64,000 bases of DNA from Mesostigma viride (GCA_009746045.1 RPFO01000401.1:20001-84000); one strand, 5' to 3'. Positions 10,194-43,594 are shown, counted from the stretch's first letter. Made by a program: numbers and translations. The notes: generated from the letters alone by a model not told the origin.

Positions 10194-11125
10194 CTGCAAG
10201 TTTGGGAAACGGGCACAAGGGGGGGGCAACGGGCACAAGGGGGGGGCAACGGGCACAAGGGGGGGGCAACGAGCACAAAGGGGGGCAACGGGCACAAGGG
10301 GGGCAACGGGCACAAGGGGGGGGCAACAGGCACAAGGGCGGGGCAACGGGCACAAGGGGGGGGCAACGGGCACGAGGGGGCAACGGGCACAAGGGGGGCG
10401 CAACGGGCAGGTTCCGCAGAGTTTTGGTGAGATCAGCATGAGGTGGTATTGTGCAGACCTGACTGAAAGCCTAAGTCTTCAACCCGCCACCCCGCTGAGG
10501 ACTTATGCTCACGTGACGCAGTCTGCATGTAAATTAGTCTCCGTGTATATTATGACATGAATCGTGCTGACCATATGCTTGACCGAGTCTTTCTGCGCAG
10601 TGGGGCAACGGGCACCAGACGGGGGGTCACCGTGCAGATGTGGTGAGGCGGGGGAGTTAGCGTTTCGGGTTTTGGGTTTCGGGGGGTTCAAGCTGATAAA
10701 ATAGACGGGCTGTAGATAGGGACAGTGGGAATCTCACTAATCCATTCATGCGCGTCGCTGATTTTATGATAAGGCATTTGGCTACCTTAAGGGAGTTAGT
10801 TTAGGGTTTAGCTGATATAGCTCCCACGCCTGCTTTAGCGTTGCAGCAAAGGACGGCTACCTAGCTACCAACAGCTCATGCAGCGGCCTCTATGGGTCAA
10901 CAGCCATTTTACCTGCATCGATAAATAGTACATGCTACGGATACCAATACCACCTACCTGGTACGCCTGCTCCAGCTCCGCGTCAAAGCTCTCCACCAGG
11001 TAGCCCAGGTCCTTGGACACACGCAGGTTCTTGACCGCGCGCATGATGACATCTCGGGGCACGGCGCCCGCGCCCAGGTAGCCCAGCCAGCAGCAGAAGA
11101 GGACGTGGCGGGAGTCAGCGTTGTT
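9840..11125 (-). CDS. Unidentified protein, last two exons recognised
   Basis: Two phase-0 exons (11125-10958 and 10193-9840) join to give 173 codons and a TAG stop. The product begins NNADSRHVLFCCWLGYLG, continues with a helical-looking stretch (DVIMRAVKNLRVSKDLGYLV, ESFDAELEQAYQ), then KDSVKKRSQTLSDSKRLDVM and VRYLGPPPLDKYALTQAQEA, and ends in an Ala/Pro/Lys-rich tail (AEAKKKAAPDS). I do not recognise the family. High GC and codon use differ clearly from the surrounding introns, supporting real coding. Upstream exons were not found. Both acceptors have duplicated copies in the introns. Confidence 0.7.
10205..10410. repeat. About 20-bp G-rich minisatellite
   Basis: Unit GGGCACAAGGGGGGGGCAAC and variants, about 11 copies, directly upstream (in gene sense) of the 10193 acceptor. 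It lies between that acceptor and its decoy copy at 10592. Confidence 0.9.
10577..10600. repeat. Copy of the 10193 acceptor and exon start
   Basis: The 19 bases 10578-10596 are identical to 10179-10197: the first 15 exon bases plus CAG. Flanking CAACGGGCAC is shared too. Confidence 0.85.
10958..11125 (-). CDS. Unidentified gene, penultimate exon (56 codons)
   Basis: Acceptor TGCGCAG|AACAACGC, donor TACCAG|GTAGGT. Phase 0 at both ends. Its first 34 or so bases and acceptor are repeated upstream in a 95-bp array. Confidence 0.75.
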
Positions 11126-11610
11126 CTGCGCATGAAGGCAGTTAACCAGGTACACATATAGATGTGGCAATATAGGCATGTAAAGTAGCAGAAGAGGACG
11201 TGGCGGGTGTCAGCATTGTTCTGCGCATGAAGGCAGTTAACCAGGTACGCATATAGATGTGGCAATATAGGCATGTAAAGTAGCAGAAGAGGACGTGGCG
11301 GGTGTCAGCGTTGTTCTGCGCATGAAGGCAGTTAACCAGGTACACATATAGATGTGGCAATATAGGCATGTAAAGTAGCAGAAGAGGACGTGGCGGGAGT
11401 CAGCGTTGTTCTGCGCATGAAGGCAGTTAACCAGGTACACATATAGATGTGGTAATAAAGGCATGTAAAGTAGCAGAAGAGGACGTGGACGGAGTCAGCG
11501 TTGTTCAGCTCATGAAGACAGTTACGAAAGGTACACATATGTGTGCGGGCTTCTAGGCATATTAGCAGCAGAAGAGGATGGGGCGCAAGTCGGCATTGTT
11601 CTACATGTTG
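11091..11610. repeat. 95-bp tandem array carrying a splice acceptor and exon start
   Basis: TTGTTCTGCG-type acceptor segments start at 11121 (real), 11216, 11311, 11406, 11501 and 11596, always 95 bp apart. Each unit holds about 34 bases of exon and about 60 bases of intron (GTACACATATAGATGTGGCA). The two most distal units are diverged. Confidence 0.95.
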
Positions 11611-12184
11611 CATTGATGTGTTTGGTACGGTGTTTGGTACGTCTCTTGGGAAAGAAAGGGGTCATCGGCAGGTGAGCATTAGAATGCACGTGGCGCGACT
11701 TGGCCTTGGCCTGCGTGTCGGCAAGAACTACTCATGGCAAGCTCATGGGAATACTCATTGCATCGTAGGTCATGGGGAACACTAGACATATTCCGATGTA
11801 GAGCGCATGCCACAGGAGTAAAGGTGCCAGGTGCCAGGAATACTGGGGATGGCAGCGTAGTGCCAGGAATACCGGGGTGAGGCAGCAACGGGCCAGAAGT
11901 ACAGGGGGAGGCAGCATAGTGCCAACAAGGACGTAAAATGACACTGCATGCACGGTTGAACATTCCAGTGCACGGTTGTATACGTTAAGGCACGATGGGC
12001 GTTTGGAAGTCTCGATGCACGTTTAACAATGTGGTATCGGATTACGACAACGCCCACGACAACCGCCTATGACAACGCTCATCTAAGTTTCATTTAGCAT
12101 GTGTGTACGATCTTTAGTTCGATTCTTGGATGTCTTCATAATTTATTGAACTTTTGTTACGGATGCATGAATCAAAGTACTGCT

Positions 12185-12233
<49 letters not shown>

Positions 12234-12870
12234 TTGCCCGAGCTCAAAGTATAGCTGACAAGTAAATGCCCAAAAATTCTACGGAAAGCTGGCAAGGAGG
12301 GTTGGGGTGGGACAAAGTTACACGACTTCCCACAAAACCACGCGGCACTGAATGAAAGCGACACTTTTACATCAAAGCGAGCATCTCTGCTTACAGAGGG
12401 CACCACCGACCCTATTCTCATGCAGCGCAAGTGTGATCCAGAGATGCAGACCAAGTCTCTGTGCTGCCACCTGAGGGTCCGCAATGGTAGACGACTGGGA
12501 AGCATCCTAATGGCTCTCCTATGCCTACAAAACCCTAATAGCATGATCCTAATGGCTATCTTAAGGGCTACAAAAAAGATAGTCACTAGGCAGATGTACT
12601 GGACTACTAGATAAAGAGGAATATGCGAACGAGTTGCAAGTAATTCTATCAATGTCATCAAGACTGCTGCTGTAGTAGGTAATAAGATGAGTACCATCGC
12701 TCGCCATGTAAGTATGTATACCATTGCAAGTCTAGTATGTATACCATTGCAGTCAAGTCTTACATACTTACATGGGGAGCACTGGTATTCATCTGATTTT
12801 TTTCCTGCTTCCGACAAGCAGCTGTGTGGATATAAAAACTAACACCCTTGCAAAAGCCTAGATCAAGTTC
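11611..12870. other. No supported gene; (GT)n at about 12187-12236
   Basis: A 224-codon minus-strand ORF (12817-12143) runs through the (GT)n tract and has no recognisable domain, so it is not called. Nothing else was found. Confidence 0.5.
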
Positions 12871-12871
12871 T

Positions 12872-12990
12872 ACCTATGGATGGGCATCCAAGGATATTAT
12901 CTGAAAGTTGTACCTATGGCTGGGCATCCAAGGATATCTGAAAGTTGTACCTGTGGATGGGAATCCAGGGATATCTGAAAGTTGTCTGCA
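12872..12990. repeat. Tandem 40-48 bp repeats with splice-like ends
   Basis: On the minus strand CTGCAG|ACAACTTTCAGATATCC...CCACAG|GT is followed by two similar units ending CATAG|GT. This could be a tandemly duplicated short exon of the plastid-protein gene at 13.1-13.7 kb, or only another boundary-linked repeat. Phase allows reading from that gene, but no homology supports it. Confidence 0.45.
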
Positions 12991-13140
12991 GGATATACAG
13001 CATTAAGCCAAACCGAAGGCAATACTACATAAGAGTGGAGCTATTGCCCAAGTCCACAAACTTAAGCCACTACAGGTTTAACACTAACAGAAAGACGAAT
13101 CATTTTAACTGCGGATCTGGCGGGGAGGTTGCGAGATTAC

Positions 13141-13208
13141 CTTGCCAAATTCGTCCTGAAGGTTGGCGATCTTGCTGTATATGCCGCCAGTAGACTTGTC
13201 ATACATTC
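13141..13208 (-). CDS. Plastid-protein gene exon 2
   Basis: 68 nt between CAG and GTAATC; completes the split Gly codon and encodes GMYDKSTGGIYSKIANLQDE then FGK. Confidence 0.6.
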
Positions 13209-13723
13209 CTGTATTATCAGTGCAGTAGTTTAGAAAAGTTCAGAATGACGATCCGCTAGAGTAAAAATAAGTGAAATGGCGCCCCAGGGAATGTAGTGAG
13301 GCGAGAACAGCCTGCGCCTGAAGGAGATCACATTAACATCAGAGCTTCTTTTAAAATGTTGGTGAAGTGGCGAAGTATACCTCTGCAGTAAGTCGTGTAT
13401 GTGATGAAATCATCCCCTACAGCATCTTCAGCCGAGACCAAACGAGACACCAGCCCTACAACGGGGAGAGATGCTTTAAGCTTTCCAAAAAAGCCGCCAA
13501 TTCCTCCGCCCCCGCCCCCTTGAGCGGCACATGTAACTGTCCTTAGTCCATGCCGGCAGGGGGCATTTACAGCGGGAAAGCATGCCCCCCGAAAAACAGC
13601 TATTATATTATGCGATCGTAGACTCGACAGCTGGTTTTGGGACGTGGCTCTCAAGCCGCAGAACTCCCTAGGTTGCTGAATCGCTACGGCACATTGCTGC
13701 GGCAAAACACCGATGGAGGCCAT
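13141..13723 (-). CDS. Probable plastid-targeted protein, first two exons
   Basis: ATG at 13723 in a good context (AAAAATGGCC). Exons 13723-13381 (donor AGAG|GTATAC) and 13208-13141 (acceptor ACAG|GAATG, donor AAG|GTAATC) join phase 1 and read TYCRGMYDKSTGGIYSKIAN across the junction. The first 60 or so residues are rich in Ser, Arg, Gln and Ala with few acids (MASIGVLPQQCAVAIQQPRE), like a chloroplast transit peptide. Then come a Gly run and FFGKLKASLPVVGLVSRLVS. I do not recognise the family. Later exons were not found with confidence. The gene starts 645 bp from the divergent ADCK-type gene. Confidence 0.65.
13381..13723 (-). CDS. Plastid-protein gene exon 1
   Basis: 114 codons plus 1 nt, transit-peptide-like start, donor GTATAC. 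Confidence 0.65.
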
Positions 13724-14367
13724 TTTTTATGTGCCCTTTTCTCAATTATTTCATATAAGGTCGGCTGCGGTAATCTCTCTTGTCTCTCTTGTTATCTTGC
13801 TCTTTATCTAGAGCAAAATTATGGAGATGACGAAAGTCACGAAACTTGCCCTCCGGGCTTCGGCCTCCCGCTAATCGAGTAAATCGACACGCGCACCTCG
13901 TTTGCTACTGGCAGATATACTGCACGGATACTTTCCAACGAGATCTAGATACTAATGTGACCGTATTGTAATTCGTACATTAGCAGTTCTGTAGCATTGG
14001 CCATTGAATAGTTGGCGGACTCTAGTCCGCTTGCGTCCGCCACATTGACTGCTGTCGGCCATGGCCAGCGTGTCAACTTTTCTAGAGTCACGTGGCTGCG
14101 CCAGAAAGCCAGCAAGGTCATGGCCACAAAACAAGCCAGCGACCATCGTACGAGAAAGTGGAAATGAAAGTGTGTTATTTCTCAGAAAAACAATGAGTTG
14201 ATCACGATATCTTCACTAGCCTATGGGATACGAACCTTGCTAAGTAAAATGCCTGCTAATTGAGTAACTTGGGGGAATGTACGTTTGCCGTTGCCCCTCC
14301 TGCCATGTTGGGCACTTGCTCGTCGAAATTATGTAGGTAACGTACATCGTCACGTCGGGGGGACACC
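13724..14367. promoter_or_regulatory. Divergent intergenic region between two start codons
   Basis: 644 bp between the ATG of the minus-strand plastid-protein gene and the plus-strand ADCK-type gene; both promoters should lie here. No TATA box or other motif stands out. Confidence 0.5.
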
Positions 14368-36652
<22,285 letters not shown>

Positions 36653-36985
36653 GTGTAAGCGGAAAGAGGTTATCGTAACAGAGGTAGACTATTAACTAGT
36701 AATCGGCTTACGTACTTACGCGTGGCATTCAAATGCTAGCATCGCCATGATACAGTACACGTGGTGCCCGGCGCAACAAGTTAATTATTTCGACACCCAT
36801 CGATCCCATTCAATTAATTCGTATTTCACTGAGGAGTTTTGCTCACGTTATGACACTAATTAATTAATTGTGTGTGATAGTTCCTTTTTCTGGATTCGTG
36901 AATAGTTATATTAATCACTCATGAAATTTTTGTTCAATGTGCATCGGTGTCGAGTATGGAATTTGTGGTGGTAGTGGTGGCGGCG
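36653..36985. other. ADCK1-like 3' flank
   Basis: AT-rich with TTAATTAATT runs; no gene was seen before the LINE remnant. Confidence 0.4.
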
Positions 36986-37599
36986 GTGGTGGTTGTGGTG
37001 GTGGAGGTGAGGGTACCAAGTACGAAGATGCAGCGCATAGTTCCCTGCTTAACGGCCAGGCGCCGACGAGATTCCAGCCGCGGCCGTGAAACTCGCCGTT
37101 GAGTTTGAGGAAACTGGGGCCATGCTGCTCTTCCGGGACATCTGCAATCGCCTTCTGCTGTCCTCGCAACCGCCCCCGGCGGCCTGGCAACACAGTTTTC
37201 GCACGATGCTAAATTAAAACCAAGGGTCACCTGCCGACCCCGGCAACTACAGGGGGGTATGCATTCAAAGCGCACCCCTTCAGCTTTTCATGCGGCTCAT
37301 CCTGAACCGCCTGCGCACTGCCTTGGACGGCCACCTCAGCGAGACTCAGCTCGGCTTCCGTCCTGACCGCAACACAGTACTTGTAAGCGCTAGCTCTTCG
37401 CTACTCGCTGCCTGGTGGAAGAACTGCACCGCCTCCAACCTGGTGAGTCCCCTTCGCACCTTGTGCTGGTGGACTTCATCAAAGCCTTCGACTCGGTTTT
37501 CTGGTCTGCGCTGTGGGACATCCTTGCTCTGTTCCGGATCCCCCGCCCCCTGATTGCTGTCATTACTCATTCCAACCTGTATGAAGGGTCCACCACCTA

Positions 37600-38009
37600 T
37601 GTGACACAAATGCTTGAGGATGCAGGGCTTCTGGGATTATCTGTACTCCGCGCCCGCATGTTAGACAAGGAGAAATGGGCTGGGCACCGTCTGCGATAAG
37701 CACCTTCCTGTGGGGTATGCTCCTGTTTTCTCCCCACGGGCCCCGCGGCCCATTGGTAGAATGCAGGGTAGAAGTCGGCAGGTGGAGGTTATTGCCCCTG
37801 AGGATAGCCGCTTAATTACTAAGTACACTTCCGCCTCGTTAGCCATTATAGTAGAGGACAGCTCAGATGAGGATTATATCCCCACCTCGTGACTATATGG
37901 TTGGGGCATTATGCTGACTATATTTGTAACTTTTGTGTAATTATTTTTCTCATGCATGAGGTTAGCATAGTACTAGATGGCCTGCCCATGCGCAATTTCT
38001 TACTTACTT
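37600..38009 (+). mobile_element. 5'-truncated LINE 3' end (insert 1)
   Basis: Carries the ORF2 tail MLEDAGLLGLSVLRARMLDK to EDSSDEDYIPTS stop, then a 3' UTR ending in TTACTTACTTA. Flanked by the 8-bp repeat ACCACCTA (37592-37599 and 38010-38017). Its removal rejoins the host reverse transcriptase apart from one TAG. Confidence 0.75.
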
Positions 38010-38105
38010 ACCACCTAGGTGCGCACTTCCTACTTGTCCACGCCACCATGCACTATTCAGAAGGGTGTGTGGCAGGGCTGCGTGCTCTCGCGATACCTGT
38101 TCATT

Positions 38106-38205
38106 CATTAATTAATTATATCATTAATAGACACGTGACTGCGTCACGTGAGCATAAGTCCTCAGTGGGAGGGGAACATGGGATGGAATGGATGACGTCA
38201 GCCAT
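38106..38205 (-). mobile_element. 100-bp retro-insert (insert 2)
   Basis: Flanked by CTGTTCATT (38097-38105 and 38206-38214); starts with (ATTA)n and contains CACGTGACTGCGTCACGTG, also seen at about 43.63 kb. The tail at its left end implies minus orientation. Removal restores RYLFI to VVDYIM. Confidence 0.8.
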
Positions 38206-38649
38206 CTGTTCATTATTGTGGTTGATTACATAATGATTCGGGCGCGCAAGCGGTTTGCTTGCATTGTGGGTAGGGAACCCGGGGTGAAAGTCGCCAACAA
38301 GTTCTGGCACGGCGGGGCGGACGCGGAGATTAGGCTAGCGGAAATCATCTATGCAGACGACACCACCCTCTTCCAAGACACTGATCGCACGTGCAGACAT
38401 GGCTTGACTGCCTCGCAATCGAGGCCCGAGTGGTGGGGCTCGAGGTCAGCAAGAAGACAGAGGCCCTGGCGGTAGGGCTCTCTCAGCCACCGCCCAACCT
38501 CTTCCTCCTTGATGGCTCTCGCGTCAAGCTGCTGGGTAGGTTACTCCCCAGCTCCGAGGCCGACGTGGACCTCCGTATCTCCCTCGCGCCTGGCGCGGCT
38601 TTAAGCCAATACGGGCCCTGTGGCGCAAGCCCTTGGGCAAGCTAGAGAA

Positions 38650-39061
38650 GTAAGTAAGTAAGTACTTGCGTGTCATGCGCAAAGGCATGCCACGGAGTAC
38701 TATGCTAATCTCATTAGAAAAATAATTACACAAAAGTTTAAACAAATATCGTCTGCATCATCCCCCAACCGTTAAGCACTAGATGGGGATGTAATCCTCA
38801 TCCGAGCTGTCCTCTACTGTAATGGCAGACGAGGCGGTAGTGTAGCGGCTATCCTCAGGACCAATAACCTCCACCTGCGGACTTCTACCCTGGCTAGCAA
38901 CGGGCCGCGGGGCCCGTGGGGAGAAAACAGGAGCATACCCCTCGGGGAGGTGCTTATCGCAGATGGCAGCCCATTTCTCCTTGTCAATCATGCGGGCGCG
39001 GAGTACGGATAGTCCCAGAAGCCCTGCATCTTCAAGCAGTTGTGTCACATAGGTCCTAGGT
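38650..39061 (-). mobile_element. 5'-truncated LINE 3' end, antisense (insert 3)
   Basis: Flanked by AAGCTAGAGAA (38639-38649 and 39062-39072). Begins with (GTAA)n tail sequence and, on the minus strand, codes [40 protein letters not shown] and EDSSDEDYIPI stop. Removal restores GKLEKQDLFKV in the host. Confidence 0.88.
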
Positions 39062-39600
39062 AAGCTAGAGAAACAGGACCTGTTTAAGGTCCTGGTCCTT
39101 CCTGTCCTCACGTGTGGGGGCGAGATCGACGTGGACCCTCACAGCCGACCTTGCGAAAAAGCTGGACAGAGCGGTCACCAACATGCTGCGGTCCATTTTC
39201 CGTGTGCCTATGCCACACACGTCCGCAATTAAGGAGGACTTATACCTACGCATGCCACTTATCACCAGCACCATCAAGCTTATCACCAGCACCATCAAGC
39301 AGCGTCCACTGCAACTAGCAGGGCACTTAGCTCGCACCGGCCAACCAGGTAGACACATCTCGCGGCCCCTCCGCAGGGCTGCGACCTGCTCAGCCTGGCA
39401 GGCACCGGCTCCTCACATGGGACGGGCCCAGCAAAGCTAGACGCCGCAAGGCCCGCACTTTCAAGGACATGGGGGGCCTTGGCCTCTCCGTGATTTGGAA
39501 AAAGATGATGGACAAGGCCGAGTGGGCTCAGGTTATAGAGGACAATCGACCCCCCCGCAGTTGGTAAGCCACGTGTGGCAGCATGCACGCGCGGGAAGCA

Positions 39601-40980
39601 CGCTAGGCATTACTTGGTCAAGACCCCTGGGGTCGATCTGACATGCACACTCTAGATATAGAGCAGTAGGATTGTTCGTGACTACAGCCAGTTCCCGTGT
39701 TAAGTTACGATCGCCGCCAAACTCAAGGCGTCGTAACTTAACGCGGGAACGTATCTTAACGGCAGAATCAGGCTAGCAGCCCACCCCCTCCTACTCTGAC
39801 GGACTTCTATACGGCATTCGACAGCTCTCCTCAAGCCCGATTCAGCTGCAGCACCAAGGCCGCTCAAACTATACGGGATTTGGTACCATTTCTGGATGCG
39901 GCGAGGCTGGGCGCTGCAGGATGCTTGATTGCTTGGGTGATAGGCTGATAGCGAGGCTGCGCAGCTGCCGGCGACAAAGTTGCTAGTTCACTTCAGTTCA
40001 GATCCGGCTAAGCAGTTCATCCTGCCGTAGCCTGGCGCCAGCCTGCGCCAGCTATGTTCTGTGAACCGGGAATCCGGGTTCCCTGTTCCCTGCCGCGCGC
40101 GGCCTAATTACCACTAATTAGTAAGTAGAGCATTCAGCATGGCCTATTCAGCTACGTATACAGACTGTAACGTCATGCACAATCATAGTTTGATAGAGTC
40201 GTCTACACAATTTGTTACGTGCCGTAACAACGGCGGGGCCCAGCGATCCTACACGCCGAGCTGCCCGCACGTTCAAGGAGCATGCAGCATGCTGCATGTC
40301 GAGGACATGAGGGGCTTATTGTGCCTCTCCGTGATATGGAAAATGATGCATGGAGGACAAGGCCACAGTGGTTGTAGAGGACAATGATCCCCGGCTCCCA
40401 GCAGGGAAGAAGCCCGTCTCCCGCCATATGGGAAGAGCGCCCGGCCGGCGGGGCCGCTAGTGCTTGGCACTACTTGTGACATGGCATGTCCCTTGGTTTG
40501 CAAGGCATTCGATAGATACAATAGGAGGCGGTCAGAATGGTTGATTTGTCCATCAAATATCCATCCATTAATCCGTGACTCCCACCATGCAACGGGAGCA
40601 CGTGTAATTATTATAAATGAATTCTGCGAATTGGTCTGAGTGGGGCGGGGCTTGATCGACATCCTCACCGCCAAGTGCTACTTCAACACTGGCTAATTAA
40701 GTCACTGAGACAATATAGTAATAATTGTCTCCTTGATGATCCCCTACATAGATGGCCGGCTCGAGCCACGAGCCACGAGATAGCCATGGCTGACGGCGGA
40801 GCTCATAACTTTCACGTTTGAGCACCGAATTTAGCCGTGAATATCACAATCGACGCGTCTTTCTACGACGCACATGCTGATATAATTTTCCGCAGCTACT
40901 ACGCAATATACGATGAGCAAACGCCTCTCGACGCAACGCAGCCTGGCGGCTGCGCTCAGCAATGAAAATACGTCTGCAGC
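39601..40980. other. LINE debris and unassigned sequence
   Basis: A short LINE C-terminus (LCLSVIWKMM) lies at about 40290-40390 and a LINE 3'-UTR hairpin (CCGTGACTCCC...GGGAGCACG) at about 40570-40605. The rest is unassigned. Confidence 0.5.
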
Positions 40981-40984
40981 TCCG

Positions 40985-41095
40985 GCTGCAGCTTAAATTT
41001 CTGTGAAGTTGCGGCCTCGCCAAAGAACTGGTTTCCGAGTCGCCAAAGGATGGATTGCGGTCGCCAAAGGATGGATTGCGGTCGCCAGAAGTTAG
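40985..41095. repeat. TCGCCAAAG subterminal repeats, left block
   Basis: Three to four TCGCCAAAG motifs spaced about 23 bp; an inverted, roughly 75% similar block lies at 50840-50945. Confidence 0.7.
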
Positions 41096-41549
41096 TTTGT
41101 GGTGCTGGGCGGAGGGTTACAGCACAAAAACATTAGTTTCCTGCACCTTGGCGATGGAGTTTTATCAAGGAGACAACCAGCGCAGGCCAGAAATCGGGAG
41201 AATCCGGACCATGGTCGCTCGAGCCTGCCGTCATCTTGTCCGCGTGTTCGAGTCGTTCAGGGTGATGAAGATGAATGGTGATGGAAATGTGTTGCCTTGT
41301 GCATTGAAATTATGGCTGGCTTACGTGTAGAGCGACTAGATGACCTAGACGGTGGGGCCGGAAACAGCCTGCGTTGGGTTTTATAGCCTGCGTTGGGCGA
41401 CGCCAGCTGCTGTGCGATCATGACCGTGCGATCATAAGCATCCATTTTTCACGGAACGTATAATGCAACGGTGCTCTGGCTTGTTTCGTTAATTTGGTCG
41501 CTGCTCTCTGCGTCTTCTAACAGATTCCCATTCCCCTCTCAACTCCACG

Positions 41550-41774
41550 ATGTCGACGCCAACACGCTGGAGGAGGGCCTCGGCGGAGTTGCCAGACCCC
41601 TCCACACCGAAGAAACAAAGCAAGAAAAGAGGATCGGGGAATTCGGCGGCCTCTCCGATATGCTTGGATTTCTCGCCTCAGCGCTCTTCCCCCGCGAGCA
41701 AGCCGCGGCTTGTGAGGACCCTGCCTCCTCTTCAGGCGGATCGAGCAAGTGCGAGTCTGCGCCTGTATTCTTAA
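41550..41774 (+). CDS. Small basic ORF, uncertain
   Basis: MSTPTRWRRASAELPDPSTP then KKQSKKRGSGNSAAS; Ser/Pro/Arg-rich, disordered. It might be exon 1 of a transposon gene inside the 41-51 kb block. No homology is recognised. Confidence 0.25.
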   Translation: MSTPTRWRRASAELPDPSTPKKQSKKRGSGNSAASPICLDFSPQRSSPASKPRLVRTLPPLQADRASASLRLYS

Positions 41775-41799
41775 TGTCGGTAGCATTTTTTGGAAAGCA

Positions 41800-42900
41800 T
41801 CGTCTAACATAACGACATTGTTTTGCGTGGCATTCGTACTTCAGGGAGAATTCGAAGGGCCTTTGAGGGATCGCACTGGTGTGTTAAGGAAGAGCGTGGT
41901 CCGCCGGTGTCCCGAGCGACGTCTACCGAGCTGCCAGCTGTGATGGTATCGTGGTGACTTACTGGCGGTTAACTGTGCTTGTCTTTGTAGGCCTTTTCTG
42001 CAATTGGGTTTACTTTGCATCAGCCATTTACACATGCATTGCTAAATGTTACATGTGGTTGATTGGCCAGCCTTTGTAAGAGATGACCATCACTTGTTTT
42101 TTTGAAGGCAATGCTCTTCTGCCTGTTTCAATAATAGGTTGCCCATCATTCGCACCTACAGTCCATCTCAACTACATCGTTCATTTTTTCTGTGTGTGAT
42201 GGCAAGATTGCATTTTACCATACCAATAATGCTCGCATCGCTTGCTAAGGAGTATGGTTCGCGGGTATTTTCACTCTGCATTATGAATTTAGGGGGGCAC
42301 TGAGAGCATGTAAAGTGAGCAGGTATGCATCAAGGCTGAGTCGATGAGTTTTCCCAAAGTGGGTGTGCCCATGCCGCACCATGGTTTACACCCCACCTTC
42401 ATCTGTTGGAAACTTGCGGGTTTTTTGTTCTGTTTACATGTTTACAGACACTTGGCGAAGTTTCTCAGAGATGTCTATTGGGTGTGGGGCAATTTGGTTT
42501 GCATTGCTGTGATGTCACATGGGACTGTGGTAATGATGAGTCACTTGGAGGGGGAAGCAAGTGTGCACACCTGCCATGGGTCGGTATCGCCAGTATTGGA
42601 TTTCTCTTCGTTATGGGGAGACATTCTTGTTACATGTCAGTCTAGTTTCATAATGGTGTTGTTCTTTGTGACAAATTGGCTACTTTCTCGCGTGCCCCAC
42701 ATCCGTCTTGTCCATCGCTTGACTTGCGCCCTTGCTTGTGCACAATGATGCCACTTGCATTGCCATTCCTCCACCCCTCTTTATTTCGCCATGCAGGCAT
42801 TAGCTGCCGCCCTCTTTTATTTCCTCTCTCATTTCCTTTAAATGCTTAGGGCTTGATTTAGGATTCAGTCGTGTACAAGAACATCAGTGTCTAAATTTGA
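41800..42900. other. Nothing recognised
   Basis: Contains a 134-codon ORF (42344-42748) without a recognisable family or coding bias; not called. Confidence 0.4.
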
Positions 42901-42929
42901 TTGTGTCATGATTGCGTTTGCTGTTGCAG

Positions 42930-43148
42930 GTGGGTGGCTGGACGAATGCGAAGATGGACAGCAGAAAGAGGGTTTGCGGCGGCAAGGGCGTGAACGCTAG
43001 TCACCATTGTCAGGTGAAACTTGAGAATGGGTACACATACCTTGCAATTGATTGCAGTACCTGGGTAAAGATTAATGATAAGCTGTCAAAAAGAAACCCA
43101 GGTCCGTTTTTTTTTCCAGCAAGGCATGTGCAAAGAATCCTGAGATGA
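42930..43148 (+). CDS. Possible exon, unknown
   Basis: Preceded by GTTGCAG (42924-42930); reads VGGWTNAKMDSRKRVCGGKG, then CQVKLENGYTYLAIDCSTW, stop at 43146. Composition looks coding, family unknown. It could belong with the ORF at 41.55 kb. Confidence 0.3.
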   Translation: MGGWTNAKMDSRKRVCGGKGVNASHHCQVKLENGYTYLAIDCSTWVKINDKLSKRNPGPFFFPARHVQRILR

Positions 43149-43594
43149 GCCTGCACTTGCCGGATGGTAAGGCCGTGCCTGCCTACTCCGGTTTATAAAT
43201 GCCGCAATTTTGTTTAAGCGACCTTTGGGTCATTTGCATTTTGGGGCACAAGTTTACATGGTATGGTATTTGATGATGCCAACTGGGATGTACCCTGAAT
43301 AGGGCTGTATGCTCGTATGTACAACATAGAGTGGACACTCACTTCCATATTCCTCAACGACTCTAGAATTGTGGACAAGATAACGGCAGGTTTGAGCTAC
43401 CATGGTCCGAATTCTTCCGCTGGTTGTATCTATAGTGATGGACTTTACAATGAATCTATTTCAACAAAATCGTTGCATGAGCCGTTAATGAATATCCATT
43501 ATCAAGTAATAGTTGTCAAGATCACTCAAAATTAAGTGGGACAAGTCTACTTCAAGGTCTTGCACTTAATAAGTACGTAAGTACTTGCGTGTCA

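Larger units (their letters stand above)
37080..39560 (+). pseudogene. LINE reverse transcriptase/ORF2, broken by three retro-insertions
   Basis: Fragments line up in the order of a non-LTR ORF2. Reverse-transcriptase start: DPGNYRGVCIQSAPLQLF, LSETQLGFRPDRNTV, then LVLVDFIKAFDSVFW (motif A). After insert 1: GVWQGCVLSRYLFI. After insert 2: VVDYIMIRARKRFACIVG, then IIYADDTTLFQDTD (YADD motif) and LEVSKKTEALAVGL. After insert 3: KQDLFKVLVLPVLTCG, LAKKLDRAVTNMLRSIFRV, EDLYLRMPLI and GLGLSVIWKKMMDKAEW. No endonuclease domain was seen, and stops and frame changes occur. The C-terminal pattern is like RTE/CR1-type LINEs; the clade is not proven. Confidence 0.85.

Noticed and set aside
12143-12817. 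224-codon minus-strand ORF with hydrophobic segments
   Set aside because: Runs through a (GT)n tract, has no recognisable domain, and its composition resembles the intergenic background.
42344-42748. 134-codon plus-strand ORF
   Set aside because: No family, no coding bias, overlapping alternative-frame ORF of similar quality.
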